58,157 nucleotides of DNA from Terrisporobacter mayombei. Lineage in GTDB: Bacteria > Bacillota > Clostridia > Peptostreptococcales > Peptostreptococcaceae. Below are positions 1 to 9,467 of this stretch, in pieces (within the stretch, counting starts at the first letter, position 1; each line of letters begins with the position of its first letter). Both the position numbers and the translations under genes were made by a program. Below the pieces are notes generated by a model, which was not told the origin of the DNA, made no database searches, and was given only the letters and a program-made list of their open reading frames with translations. The stretch is taken from NCBI RefSeq assembly GCF_014333445.1, contig NZ_JACRYU010000022.1, forward strand, positions 1 to 58,157, given 5' to 3'.

Positions 1-117
<117 letters not shown>

Positions 118-137
118 TAGTCTTTTTTTATTTAATA

Positions 138-180
138 AAAAAGAGATAGACTTTGATATAAAAAGTTTATCTCTTTTTAT
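138..180 (+). terminator. Rho-independent terminator of the rRNA operon
   Basis: Near-perfect hairpin: 138-154 pairs with 162-178 (17 bp with one G-U) around a 7-nt loop, beginning with an A run and ending in a T run. It follows the 5S gene by about 20 bases and would work on either strand. Confidence 0.85.
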
Positions 181-301
181 ATATAAAGAAAATCTATAAC
201 TTGAAACCACCCATAAATAATTTCAATAAATATAGTTTTTTAAAATAATATTTGATACTATAAAAATGATTTAAACAAAATTATTATTTAGGGGGATACA
301 T

Positions 302-1480
302 ATGAGTAATTTACCAGATAAATTCAATACTTTTGCACAAGCTAGAAAAAACGGATTTTTATCAGCTAAAGAGGTAAAAGATAGTGGCAAAAAAATGGTG
401 GGTACATTTTGTTGCTTTACACCTTCAGAATTACCTATAGCAGCTAAGGCGGTACCTGTAGGTGTTTGTGGTGTAAGTGAAGAGGCTATTCCAGAAGCAG
501 AAAAAGTGTTGCCAAGAAATTTATGTCCTTTAATAAAATCAAGCTATGGCCATGCCATAACTGATACATGTCCATATTTTTATTTTTCTGATTTACTAAT
601 TGGAGAAACTACATGTGATGGAAAGAAAAAGATGTATGAAGAATTAGGAAAAGTAAAACCTACACATATAATGCAATTACCAAATAGAGCTAATGGGAAA
701 CATGAATATAATCTTTGGAAAGATGAAATTATTTTATTAAAAGAAGTATTAGAAAAAGAATTAGAAACTACTATAAGTGAGGAAGATATAAAAAGAGCTA
801 TAATAGATAAAAATGAAGAAAGAAAATTATTAAATGAATATTATGATTTGGGAAAATTACAACCTTCAGCATTAACAGGTATGGAACTATATCAAGTATC
901 ATACCAAGCTCAGTTTAAATTTGATAGAAAAGAATTAAAGAAAAGTTTAAGACAAGTTATAGATGATACTAAAGAAAGATATGAAAAAGGAGAATGTCCT
1001 GTTAAAAAAGATGCACCAAGAATACTGATAACAGGCTCTCCAATAGGAGGATGCACTGATAAAATAATAAATACTATAGAAGAAAGCGGAGGTTCTATAG
1101 TTGCTTATGAATTATGTTCATCTATAAGAAATAATAGAGAGTTAGTTGATGAAAGTAATCCAGATGTTTATGATGCATTAGCAAAGAAATATTTAAATAT
1201 AGGTTGTGCTTGCATGATGAATAATGATAAGAGAATATCTTTATTAGATGATTTAATAGAAGAATTTAATATTGATGGTGTAATAGATGTTGCTCTTCAA
1301 TCATGCCATCCATTTAATGTGGAGGGGAATAGGATAAAAGAATTTGTAGTTAATGAGAAACATATTCACTATATGGCTATTGAGACTGACTATTCTCAAT
1401 CAGATACAGAACAATTGAGAACAAGATTTGAAGCATTTATAGAGATGATAGAAGAACAAAATTATGTTACTAATAAATAG
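302..1480 (+). CDS. Double-cubane-cluster-type anaerobic reductase (YjiM / 2-hydroxyacyl-CoA dehydratase superfamily)
   Basis: 392 aa, start ATG behind TTAGGGGGATACAT. It belongs to the HgdB/FldBC superfamily of Fe-S dehydratase components and resembles the YjiM/DCCP branch, whose studied members carry an [8Fe-9S] double-cubane cluster and do low-potential reductions. Cysteines expected as cluster ligands are seen at C37-C38, C56, C75, C90 and C105, with later pairs in GCAC (near 303) and QSCHPFN (near 335). It is followed by an activase ATPase and yedF, the usual YjiM-YjiL pairing. The physiological substrate is unknown for this family. Cytoplasmic. The family is clear; the double-cubane cluster itself is inferred. 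Confidence 0.85.
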   Translation: MSNLPDKFNTFAQARKNGFLSAKEVKDSGKKMVGTFCCFTPSELPIAAKAVPVGVCGVSEEAIPEAEKVLPRNLCPLIKSSYGHAITDTCPYFYFSDLLIGETTCDGKKKMYEELGKVKPTHIMQLPNRANGKHEYNLWKDEIILLKEVLEKELETTISEEDIKRAIIDKNEERKLLNEYYDLGKLQPSALTGMELYQVSYQAQFKFDRKELKKSLRQVIDDTKERYEKGECPVKKDAPRILITGSPIGGCTDKIINTIEESGGSIVAYELCSSIRNNRELVDESNPDVYDALAKKYLNIGCACMMNNDKRISLLDDLIEEFNIDGVIDVALQSCHPFNVEGNRIKEFVVNEKHIHYMAIETDYSQSDTEQLRTRFEAFIEMIEEQNYVTNK

Positions 1481-1603
1481 AAATAATAAATTGACTAAGA
1501 ATATATTAAGTTAAAAATTAGAAAGTAAATATTATAATAATGATTATTTAAAAATATTTATTATAAAATAAGAGTGATGGCGATTGGATAATTAGGGGGT
1601 AAA

Positions 1604-2359
1604 ATGTACAGTATAGGTGTGGACTCAGGATCTGTGGCTACAAAGGCAGTATTATTTGATGGAGAAAAAATAGTAAAAAAGGTGATTATCCCAACAGGAT
1701 GGAGCCCAAAGACTACATCAAGACAAGCCTATGATATGCTTATAGATGGAATTGATAAAGATAAAATAAAAAAAGTGATCGGAACTGGGTATGGAAGAAT
1801 TAGTATGGACTTTGTAGATAAAAAAGTTACAGAGATAACTTGTCATACAAAAGGTATATTCTTTTTAAATAAAAATATAAGAACTATTTTAGATATAGGT
1901 GGACAAGATAGTAAGGTTATAAATATAGATGAAAACGGAAATGTAGTTAACTTTATTATGAATGACAAATGTGCTGCGGGAACAGGTAAATTCTTAGAAG
2001 TCACTTCTCATAAGCTTGGTAGTGATATTGCAAATATTGATGAATTAGCAGATGGCGCAATACCAGAAAATATATCTAGTATGTGTACTGTATTTGCTGA
2101 ATCTGAGATTGTAAGTCTTCTGGCTCAAGATATTCCAAAGGAAAATATAGCAGCGGGGATTTTAAAATCTATTGCTAATAAAGGAGTATCTATATTAAAT
2201 AAAGGAAAACTAGATGGAGAGCTTGCATTTACAGGAGGTTTAGCTCAGAGTAAAGAATTAGTAAAAATGTTGAAAAATAATTTAAATAGAGATATATTTA
2301 TAGCAGAAGATGCTCAAATAGTAGGTGCTCTAGGAGCAGCTATTATAGGATATAAGTAA
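1604..2359 (+). CDS. Acyl-CoA dehydratase activase-type ATPase (YjiL-like)
   Basis: 251 aa. ASKHA-fold ATPase of the BadF/BcrA/HgdC activator family: phosphate-binding loop GVDSGSVATKA at 5-15, DIGGQDSK at 97-104, NDKCAAGTGKF at 120-130 and SMCTVFAESE at 159-168. C123 and C161 are the two cysteines per subunit that bridge one [4Fe-4S] cluster between monomers in this family. These proteins use ATP hydrolysis to push an electron into the partner double-cubane or dehydratase protein, here the gene just upstream. RBS TTAGGGGG lies 5 bases before ATG. Transcribed with the upstream gene across 123 bases without a terminator. Confidence 0.88.
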   Translation: MYSIGVDSGSVATKAVLFDGEKIVKKVIIPTGWSPKTTSRQAYDMLIDGIDKDKIKKVIGTGYGRISMDFVDKKVTEITCHTKGIFFLNKNIRTILDIGGQDSKVINIDENGNVVNFIMNDKCAAGTGKFLEVTSHKLGSDIANIDELADGAIPENISSMCTVFAESEIVSLLAQDIPKENIAAGILKSIANKGVSILNKGKLDGELAFTGGLAQSKELVKMLKNNLNRDIFIAEDAQIVGALGAAIIGYK

Positions 2360-2385
2360 TTTTAGCTACATAGGGGGAAGAAAAA

Positions 2386-3000
2386 ATGAACATAGTAAAA
2401 GTAGATGCAATGGGAGATAATTGTCCTATTCCAGTTATTAAAACAAAAAAAGCATTAGATGCTTTAACTGAATCAGCTATAGTCGAAGTAAGTGTAGATA
2501 ATGAAATAGCACTACAAAATGTAATTAAAATGGCTAATCAAAAAGAACTATCAACTACAAGTGAAACAATAAATGAAAATCACTTTATAATTAGAATACA
2601 GTATGGAGATGTGGAATCTCAAGAAGTACAAAAAGAAGAAATTCTATGTAAAGTGGACAAAGAAGAAAAAACAGTTGTAGTTTTAAGTAGTGACAAAATG
2701 GGAGAAGGAAATGATGACTTAGGTAAAGTTCTTATAAAAGGATTTATTTATGCTTTAACTCAGTTAGATAAATACCCAAAATCTATTTTATTGTATAATA
2801 GTGGTGTTAAATTATCGTCAGAGGGATCAGACTCTATAGAAGATTTAAAAATATTAGAAAATAATGGAGTAGAAATATTAAGTTGTGGAACTTGTTTAAA
2901 TTTCTATGAATTATCAGATAAACTTAAAGTTGGCTCAGTTACTAATATGTATACTATAGTAGAAGAGTTATCAAGTGCTACAAATGTAATTAGACCATAG
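2386..3000 (+). CDS. yedF: Sulfurtransferase-like selenium-metabolism protein YedF
   Basis: 204 aa. N-terminal TusA/SirA-like domain (1-75) with the CPxP motif at C13-P16. The C-terminal half (about 90-204) is a DsrE-like domain with an SCGTC motif (C167, C170). This two-domain layout defines the YedF family associated with selenium metabolism genes; its exact reaction is not established. It starts 26 bases after the activase gene, behind TAGGGGGAAG, so the three genes form one operon. The link to selenium is family knowledge; no selenoprotein or SECIS element was recognised in this window. Confidence 0.85.
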   Translation: MNIVKVDAMGDNCPIPVIKTKKALDALTESAIVEVSVDNEIALQNVIKMANQKELSTTSETINENHFIIRIQYGDVESQEVQKEEILCKVDKEEKTVVVLSSDKMGEGNDDLGKVLIKGFIYALTQLDKYPKSILLYNSGVKLSSEGSDSIEDLKILENNGVEILSCGTCLNFYELSDKLKVGSVTNMYTIVEELSSATNVIRP

Positions 3001-3020
3001 TGATTAAATTAATATAAATG

Positions 3021-3063
3021 AAAAGAAGTAATAAAGAATACTAAACTTTATTACTTCTTTTTA
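3021..3063 (+). terminator. Rho-independent terminator after yedF
   Basis: Perfect 16-bp stem, 3021-3036 with 3046-3061, 9-nt loop, followed by T-rich sequence. Ends the yjiM-yjiL-yedF operon. Confidence 0.9.
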
Positions 3064-3074
3064 TATTGTATGAA

Positions 3075-3113
3075 ATTTATAACTTATCTAGTTTATAGAT
3101 AAGTTATAAATTA
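3075..3113. repeat. Post-terminator hairpin, partial copy of the dispersed intergenic repeat
   Basis: Perfect 17-bp inverted repeat (3075-3091 with 3097-3113, 5-nt loop). Its arms (TTATAACTTATCT...AGATAAGTTATAA) resemble the leading hairpin of the larger repeats at 34361 and 55847, and like them it starts about 11 bases after a terminator. The GC-rich downstream part of those repeats is absent. The rest of the gap 3001-3315 holds only AT-rich sequence and the RBS of the next gene. Confidence 0.55.
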
Positions 3114-3315
3114 TAATCTATTGATTTTAGAAGCTTATGGAGTAGTTAAATACATATTATATTTGTAAATTAGCATATTTATAAGGAGGAATTGAATTTA
3201 TAGATATTTTTATGGATATTTTAGAGTGATTTTTATATTAATAAGATTTAAATATAATACTTAATATATAATAAAATATAGAATTATACTTTTATCTAAG
3301 AAATAGGAGGAGAAT

Positions 3316-4287
3316 ATGAAAATAATAGATTTCCATTGTGATACCATATCACAGATATACAATTATAGAAATAATGGTGAAGATATAAATCTAAGACAGA
3401 ACAATCTTCACTTAGATATAGAAAAAATGAAAAAAAGTGATTACATGTTACAAGTATTTGCGTCCTATATTGATTTAAAACATGATAAAAATCCACTACA
3501 AAATTGTTTAAATCACATTGATTTACTATATAAAGAAATAGAAAAAAATAAAGAAGATATATCAATAGTATATGATTATGAAGATATTATTAGAAATAAA
3601 GAAAATAATAAAATATCTGCATTACTATCTATAGAAGAAGGTGGAGTATGTAAGGGAGACTTAGCCTTACTTAGAAACTTTTATAGATTAGGTATTAGAA
3701 TGATGACTTTAACATGGAATTATGAAAATGAATTGTCATATCCAAATGGTTATTTTTATGATGAAGTAAGAAATAAGAGAAAAGGTCTAAAAGAAAAAGG
3801 TTTTGAGTTTATAAAAGAGATGGAAGACTTAGGTATAATTATAGATATATCTCATTTATCAGATGATGGAATTTATGATGTATATAATAATACTAAAAAA
3901 CCTTTTATAGCAAGTCATTCCAATGCTAGAAGCATATGCTCTCATAGAAGAAATTTAACTGATGATATGATTAGAAAGATTGGTGAGCGTGGAGGAATGA
4001 TAGGAATAAACTTTTACTCTGCTTTCTTAAAAGATAACTTAACATACAAAGATACAGCTATGATAAAAGATATAATAGATCATATGAAATATATTTCTAA
4101 TTTAGGTGGAATAGATGTTGTTGGAATAGGAACTGACTTTGATGGAATAGATTGTAAATTAGAATTTAAAGATTCTTCAAATATTCAACTTATAGTTGAA
4201 TCAATGAAGAAAAATGGATTTAGTGAAGAAGAAATAGAAAAAGTGTTTTATAGAAATGCTCTTAGATTATTTAAAGAAGTTTTATAA
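3316..4287 (+). CDS. Membrane-dipeptidase family protein (peptidase M19, renal dipeptidase)
   Basis: 323 aa, ATG behind AGGAGGAGAAT. Amidohydrolase-fold dipeptidase: metal ligands H7-x-D9 in DFHCD, the IEEGG segment with the bridging Glu (about 107-111), H near 179 in ISHLSD, H near 200 in ASHSNAR, and GTDFDG near 275. The length is usual for bacterial M19. No signal peptide, so it probably acts in the cytoplasm on dipeptides. It stands alone between a terminator upstream and one downstream. Confidence 0.92.
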   Translation: MKIIDFHCDTISQIYNYRNNGEDINLRQNNLHLDIEKMKKSDYMLQVFASYIDLKHDKNPLQNCLNHIDLLYKEIEKNKEDISIVYDYEDIIRNKENNKISALLSIEEGGVCKGDLALLRNFYRLGIRMMTLTWNYENELSYPNGYFYDEVRNKRKGLKEKGFEFIKEMEDLGIIIDISHLSDDGIYDVYNNTKKPFIASHSNARSICSHRRNLTDDMIRKIGERGGMIGINFYSAFLKDNLTYKDTAMIKDIIDHMKYISNLGGIDVVGIGTDFDGIDCKLEFKDSSNIQLIVESMKKNGFSEEEIEKVFYRNALRLFKEVL

Positions 4288-4301
4288 AATAAAATTGATA
4301 A

Positions 4302-4340
4302 AAGACCTTGTTTGATATAATCAGACAAGGTCTTATTTTT
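4302..4340 (+). terminator. Rho-independent terminator after the M19 dipeptidase
   Basis: Stem 4302-4315 with 4321-4334 (14 bp, one G-U), 5-nt loop, then ATTTTT. Confidence 0.9.
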
Positions 4341-4508
4341 GGTTTTAAAGAAATTACATATATTTATTTTTTATAGAGTAAAATACTTTGAAGCATTCAA
4401 CAAATTTTATTTGTATATAAATTGATTGACAGGATTGAGTAAAAAATTAGAAAATATTATATAATTAATATAAGTAAGTTTATGAAAACATGAGAAAAAG
4501 GTGATTAA

Positions 4509-6512
4509 ATGAGATATTTATTTAAAGAGGTCGATTTAAACAAGAAAAAAGAAAAACTTTTAAATATATATAAAGATATAATCAAAAAAAATAATTACAG
4601 ATCTAAAAATATACTATTCATAGTACCAAATGCAATAACAAAGTTAAATTACTTGAGAAGTTTGAATTTAAGATGTAGTGAAGAATTAAAAATAACTACA
4701 TATAGTCATTTTGTACATAATGAGTTAATTAAGTATTGGCCAATAGTAGCTGAAAATTGTTCAAAAATAAATGGAAATAAGATTAGCCCATCCTTTATAC
4801 CTCAAAGCTTGAGTGAGTATATTTTAATAGATTTTATAAATAAAAAAAGAAATAATGAAAATTATTTTGAAGATATAGTAGGGACGGATAAAGGTATATG
4901 CAGAAACATATTAGATAATCTTAGTAAGGCTTGTTTTAATGATATAGATATTCATGCTATAGGAGAAAAAATATATGAATCTAAGAAAAATAAAGATAAT
5001 TTAATGAGATTTTCTTATAGTCAGATGCAAGAGGTTATAGATTTTTATGTAAATACATTATTATCTAATTCCATAATAGATAATTCAATTTCTGTATATC
5101 TATATAATAATTTTTTATTGAATAATGATTTTTATATTAAAAAATTAAGAGAAGAATATGATTATCTAATTATAGATAGCTTAGAAAGTTCATCTGTAAG
5201 TGAAGCTAATTTAATTACAGAGTCAATAGATAATGCAAAGGAAACTTATATTTTCTATGATAATAGTAAGGATTACTCATCTTTTAAAAATACGGATATT
5301 AAGCATTTAGAAGAAAATATCATCAAAAAATACTTTACTAAAGATGATATAGGCAATAAATTAGAAAAAATAAGCCTGATGAAATTATATGAATTTAAAG
5401 AATCAAAATATACAGAAGAAATTAAAAATATAAAAGAAGAGACAGAGTTAAAACAAATAGAAGATGTGGAATCAAGAAAAGAAATAGAATATAGAAAAAA
5501 AATAATTGAATTAGATGAAAGCGCTAGTTTATATGATGAAATGATAAACAATTCTGTTGAAAAGATTGAGGAGTTGGTACATAGGGGTATGGAGTTAAAA
5601 GATATAGCTATAATATCTCCTATAAATAATTCTATATTAGATTATAAAATAAGTAATTTATTAAAAAATAAAAATATTGAAGTAGCAAATACTAAAATAG
5701 ATAGTAAAATTATGGATCATACTTATGCAAATGCTCTAGTTGTTGCAACATGTATATTTTATAATTTACAAAGCTTAATAAAAGATGAAGAATATATAAA
5801 CTTTATTGAGATTATTTTTGGCGTAAATAAGATAAGAGCTCTAAAAATATTCAATAATAGACATACTGATGAAGATTATATAGACTTAATTCAGTATATA
5901 CAAAATAAACAAAGTGAAGATATTAAAATAAGTGAATTTTTAATTCAGTTTTATATAGAAAAGATGTTAAATCTTAAAAATGGAAAAGAAGAAATAATAT
6001 CATGTAAGGAAATTATAAAGCAAAGTGAAAGTTTTAGTGATATATTAGATAATTTAGAAATTAAAGATGAAAAAGAGATAGGCGAGGTATTTATCAAGTG
6101 CTTAAAGAGCAATATTAATGATTTTTATATGTCTTCCGATATAGAAGATATGAAAAATTCAGATAAAATTATAATTACCACACCTTATACTTATATAGGT
6201 TCTAATATTAATAGAAAGATACAACTTTGGATAGATATAGGAAGTAATGCTTGGAATATGAGGATAGAAAAAGATATAGCTAATCCATTAGTTCTTAGAA
6301 AATCATTCAAAGAGAAGGAAATATATACTGATGATATGGAAGAAATTAATAAAAAATACTACATTTATAATTTAGTATATAATTTATTAATTAATAGTAA
6401 AGAAATATATGCTTATAAAAGTGAGTATAGTGTAAATGGATTTATGCAGGAAAGTATGTTATATGGCCTTTTACTAAGATTATTAGATAGAGGAGATAAG
6501 GATAATGACTAA
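4509..6512 (+). CDS. AddB-like helicase-scaffold protein without Walker A (first gene of a three-gene helicase/nuclease cassette)
   Basis: 667 aa, ATG behind AAAAAGGTGATTAA. No named family recognised with certainty. The N-terminus reads like AddB (NILFIVPN near 34-41 matches the VILLVPEQ motif; KITTYSHFV matches RVLSFKTMS), but the Walker A loop is replaced by a Lys-rich stretch. The Walker B position is degenerate (YDYLIIDS near 217-224, DS instead of DE). The C-terminus (ITTPYTYIG...WIDIGSNAW) resembles the AddB segment before its nuclease domain, and the nuclease domain is absent. A catalytically dead SF1 helicase fold acting as scaffold or recognition subunit is inferred. It overlaps the next gene by 8 bases. 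Confidence 0.7.
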   Translation: MRYLFKEVDLNKKKEKLLNIYKDIIKKNNYRSKNILFIVPNAITKLNYLRSLNLRCSEELKITTYSHFVHNELIKYWPIVAENCSKINGNKISPSFIPQSLSEYILIDFINKKRNNENYFEDIVGTDKGICRNILDNLSKACFNDIDIHAIGEKIYESKKNKDNLMRFSYSQMQEVIDFYVNTLLSNSIIDNSISVYLYNNFLLNNDFYIKKLREEYDYLIIDSLESSSVSEANLITESIDNAKETYIFYDNSKDYSSFKNTDIKHLEENIIKKYFTKDDIGNKLEKISLMKLYEFKESKYTEEIKNIKEETELKQIEDVESRKEIEYRKKIIELDESASLYDEMINNSVEKIEELVHRGMELKDIAIISPINNSILDYKISNLLKNKNIEVANTKIDSKIMDHTYANALVVATCIFYNLQSLIKDEEYINFIEIIFGVNKIRALKIFNNRHTDEDYIDLIQYIQNKQSEDIKISEFLIQFYIEKMLNLKNGKEEIISCKEIIKQSESFSDILDNLEIKDEKEIGEVFIKCLKSNINDFYMSSDIEDMKNSDKIIITTPYTYIGSNINRKIQLWIDIGSNAWNMRIEKDIANPLVLRKSFKEKEIYTDDMEEINKKYYIYNLVYNLLINSKEIYAYKSEYSVNGFMQESMLYGLLLRLLDRGDKDND

Positions 6513-8703
6513 GATAAATTATAGGGAAGATCAACTTCCAATAATTCAATATGAAAAAGGTAAAATGGCAGTTCCTGCAGTACCTGGGGCTGGAAAAACT
6601 TTTATAGTTACTAATTTAGTTGCAAAATTATTGGAAGAAAAAAAGCAAGGAAAAGGAAAAATTTTGATTTTAACTTATATGAATAGTGCTGTAAATAATT
6701 TTAAAGTTAGAATAAAGAAAATATTAGAAGATAAAAACATAGATGATAAAAATTCATATGAAGTCATGACTATACATTCTTTGGCAGTGAAAATTATAAA
6801 AGAAAAGCCAGAAGTTGTTATGCTACATGAAGACTTTAATATAGCTGATGATTTGCAAAAAACTATGATACTTAGTGAATGCATAAATAATTTCAGAGTT
6901 AATGGAGGAGAAAAAGCTTTTAGATTTTTCTTAAAAGAACAAAAGGATCCTTTATGGCAAGATAGACAGCTAGATGCTTGGGAAAATGGATTTTATGATT
7001 TAGTTCAAAATACTATTGGAGAACTAAAATATAAAGAAATATCACCTCAAAAACTTGATGAAATAATGAGAGAAAATCGTAGAGGGATTTTAAAAATAAT
7101 TCTTCCTATATATACAGAATATGAAAAAAAATTAAAAAGTCATGGTTTATTAGACTATGATGATTTATTAATTTTAGCTTATAAAGTATTATGTATGGAT
7201 GAAGAATTAAGAATAAAATATCAAAATAGATATCAATATGTATTTGAAGATGAGTGTCAGGATTCTAATGAAATACAAGGAAAGATAATTAGTTTAATAT
7301 GTGAAAATCATAACAACCTTGTGAGAGTTGGAGATATAAATCAAAGTATAACAGGAACTTTTTCTTCATCAGATCCGAAGTTTTTTAAGGAATTTATAGA
7401 TAATAGTGATTATTGCTATAGAATGGACATGTCCAATAGAAGTTCAAAAGATGTCATTAATCTAGCAAATGCTTTAGTAAAGTATGTAACACAAGATCTA
7501 AAAAGTACGGAGTGTAGAGATGCTTTAGAAGAAATGGATATAAAGACAGTTCCTAAAAATATGGGATACAAAGAAAATCCATGTCCAGATAAGTATCAAA
7601 TAAGCTTAAAATGGTATGAAACATTTGATAAAGAAATAGAACAGACAGTAAAGTTTGTGAGAAATATAAATAAAAAATATCCAGACAAAAGTATAGGCAT
7701 ATTAGTTCCATACAATGATCATATAAATTTAGTTGCTAAAGAACTTATTAAAGAAGATTTAGAATTTGAAGAACTAGGTCCTAACTCTCTTATAAAAAGA
7801 AGGATTATAGATAATATAGCATCAATAATAGATTTTATTTTAAATTGTGATAATATAGAAAAATTAATTGAAGTACTAGATAAAGTATATATAAAAACTG
7901 ACAATAAAGAAGGTAAGAAGGATTTCTTCCAATTAATAAGAGAGAAAAGGTTGACTGTTGAGGAATTATTGTATGATGAGAATAGGAGCAAAGATATAAT
8001 AATCGACATAGATAGTGACTTATATCAAAGCTTTTTATATGGATTAAAATCATTAAAAAATATAATAGAATATTCTTTAACTAGAATCGATAAATTGATT
8101 CTTTTCATAGGAGACAATATGTCAATTGAAAAGCAAGAAAGAGCTATTGTAGACTACTTAGGTTTTTATGTGAAATACTTAATAGCAGACAATAACAAAA
8201 TAGATTTACAGCAAGTATACAATTTATTATCAGATAGAAAAAATAAGGTTTTTAGTTATATTATAGAAGTTGTAAGTGAAATAAATGGATATGAACCTTA
8301 TCCAGGAAGTATAACTGTGTGTAATTATCATAAATCAAAAGGTTTAGAGTGGGATTGTGTATTTTTATTGGGAATTACGGAATTTAATTTCCCAGACAAT
8401 ATTCATCAAAAATTCCAATGTGATAGATGGTATCTAAAAGAAAAATATAAAAATCCAAATGCAAATATAAAATCAGAAATAGATTTTATTCTAAATGGTC
8501 AAATAAATAAAGATTATAGTAAAGAGATTAAAGAAAGTTTAATAAAAGAAAAAATAAGGCTTTTATATGTGGGTATTACAAGGGCAAAAGAAATGTTAAT
8601 TTTATCAGCAAGCGCTAAAATGTCTGCAACAGATAAGAAAAGTCAAAAGCCATCAATTTACTTAAATATATTAAAAAATGTAATAGATAAGAAAGGAGAA
8701 TGA
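6505..8703 (+). CDS. UvrD/REP-type SF1A DNA helicase
   Basis: 732 aa. All SF1A motifs are visible in order: Q motif and Walker A AVPGAGKT (about 28-35), motif Ia LTYMNSAVNNF, motif II FEDECQD (DECQ, near 248), motif III GDINQSI, motif IV SNRSSKDV, motif V YHKSKGLEWD and motif VI LLYVGITRAKE. It ends soon after motif VI, so the C-terminal nuclease domain of AddA is missing. ATP-driven 3'-5' translocation on DNA is the family activity. Coupled to the gene before (8-base overlap) and to the PD-(D/E)XK gene 5 bases after, it is likely the motor of a three-subunit complex. Confidence 0.88.
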   Translation: MTKINYREDQLPIIQYEKGKMAVPAVPGAGKTFIVTNLVAKLLEEKKQGKGKILILTYMNSAVNNFKVRIKKILEDKNIDDKNSYEVMTIHSLAVKIIKEKPEVVMLHEDFNIADDLQKTMILSECINNFRVNGGEKAFRFFLKEQKDPLWQDRQLDAWENGFYDLVQNTIGELKYKEISPQKLDEIMRENRRGILKIILPIYTEYEKKLKSHGLLDYDDLLILAYKVLCMDEELRIKYQNRYQYVFEDECQDSNEIQGKIISLICENHNNLVRVGDINQSITGTFSSSDPKFFKEFIDNSDYCYRMDMSNRSSKDVINLANALVKYVTQDLKSTECRDALEEMDIKTVPKNMGYKENPCPDKYQISLKWYETFDKEIEQTVKFVRNINKKYPDKSIGILVPYNDHINLVAKELIKEDLEFEELGPNSLIKRRIIDNIASIIDFILNCDNIEKLIEVLDKVYIKTDNKEGKKDFFQLIREKRLTVEELLYDENRSKDIIIDIDSDLYQSFLYGLKSLKNIIEYSLTRIDKLILFIGDNMSIEKQERAIVDYLGFYVKYLIADNNKIDLQQVYNLLSDRKNKVFSYIIEVVSEINGYEPYPGSITVCNYHKSKGLEWDCVFLLGITEFNFPDNIHQKFQCDRWYLKEKYKNPNANIKSEIDFILNGQINKDYSKEIKESLIKEKIRLLYVGITRAKEMLILSASAKMSATDKKSQKPSIYLNILKNVIDKKGE

Positions 8704-8708
8704 TTTAG

Positions 8709-9467
8709 ATGAATGAAAAATTAAAATATTTTACTTATAGCCAAAACTCATTAAATACTTATAAATCATGTCCTTTTAAATTTAAATACAAATATATAGA
8801 CAATATAAATTGGAGATATGATGATATTGGAAGTAGAGAATATTATGATAGCTTGAAGTGGGGGAGAGATTTTCACTTACTTTGTGAAAGATATTTTTCT
8901 AATATTCCAATAGGAAATAGTGATAATGAGGATTTTAACAAATGGATGAAAAAAATAGAAAAGCTACTTCCTTTAGATGAAGAAAATATTTATCTTCCTG
9001 AATATGAAGTAAGAGTAAATTTTAATGGAAGAGAAATTTTAGCGAAATTTGACTTAGTTGTAATAAATCAATATAATATAAGTCTTTGGGATTGGAAAAC
9101 TGAGTCACAGAAGATAAGCTATAAAAATGCATTAAATAGGATGCAAACTAGGGTATATATGTTTTTAGCGGAAGAAGTAATAAGAAAAGAATTATATCCA
9201 AATCATAAGATAGAAAATATAAGTATGAATTATTATCAGCCAGAGTTGGAAGATGAACCTATAACTATAAGATATAGTAAAGAGATGCATAATGAAAATA
9301 TAATAAATATATCATCTTATATAGAAAATATTGAAGGAACGGATTTTAGCAATAATATAGATGTTATAAAAAACAAAAAACACTGTAAATATTGTGAGTT
9401 TAATAAATTATGTAATAATGAAGATATAAATTATGAAGAATTAGAGGAGGACATATATGGGCCTTAG
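8709..9467 (+). CDS. Stand-alone PD-(D/E)XK nuclease with four-cysteine Fe-S motif (AddB C-terminal type)
   Basis: 252 aa, RBS AAAGGAG. RecB/AddB-type nuclease: H56 in GRDFHLLCE, D115 in AKFDLVV and D128-x-K130 in WDWKTE form the active-site pattern. C21 together with C226-x2-C229-x5-C235 reproduces the split cysteine arrangement that holds the [4Fe-4S] cluster in AddB and Cas4. This is essentially the AddB nuclease domain as a separate protein. Its stop codon overlaps the start of addB by 11 bases, so the cassette is translationally coupled to addBA. No CRISPR genes are near, so a Cas4 role is unlikely. Confidence 0.85.
   Translation: MNEKLKYFTYSQNSLNTYKSCPFKFKYKYIDNINWRYDDIGSREYYDSLKWGRDFHLLCERYFSNIPIGNSDNEDFNKWMKKIEKLLPLDEENIYLPEYEVRVNFNGREILAKFDLVVINQYNISLWDWKTESQKISYKNALNRMQTRVYMFLAEEVIRKELYPNHKIENISMNYYQPELEDEPITIRYSKEMHNENIINISSYIENIEGTDFSNNIDVIKNKKHCKYCEFNKLCNNEDINYEELEEDIYGP

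Noticed and set aside
8709..9467. Cas4 of a CRISPR system
   Set aside because: Same fold and cysteine plan, but no CRISPR repeats or cas genes in the window, and the operon is a helicase/addAB operon.
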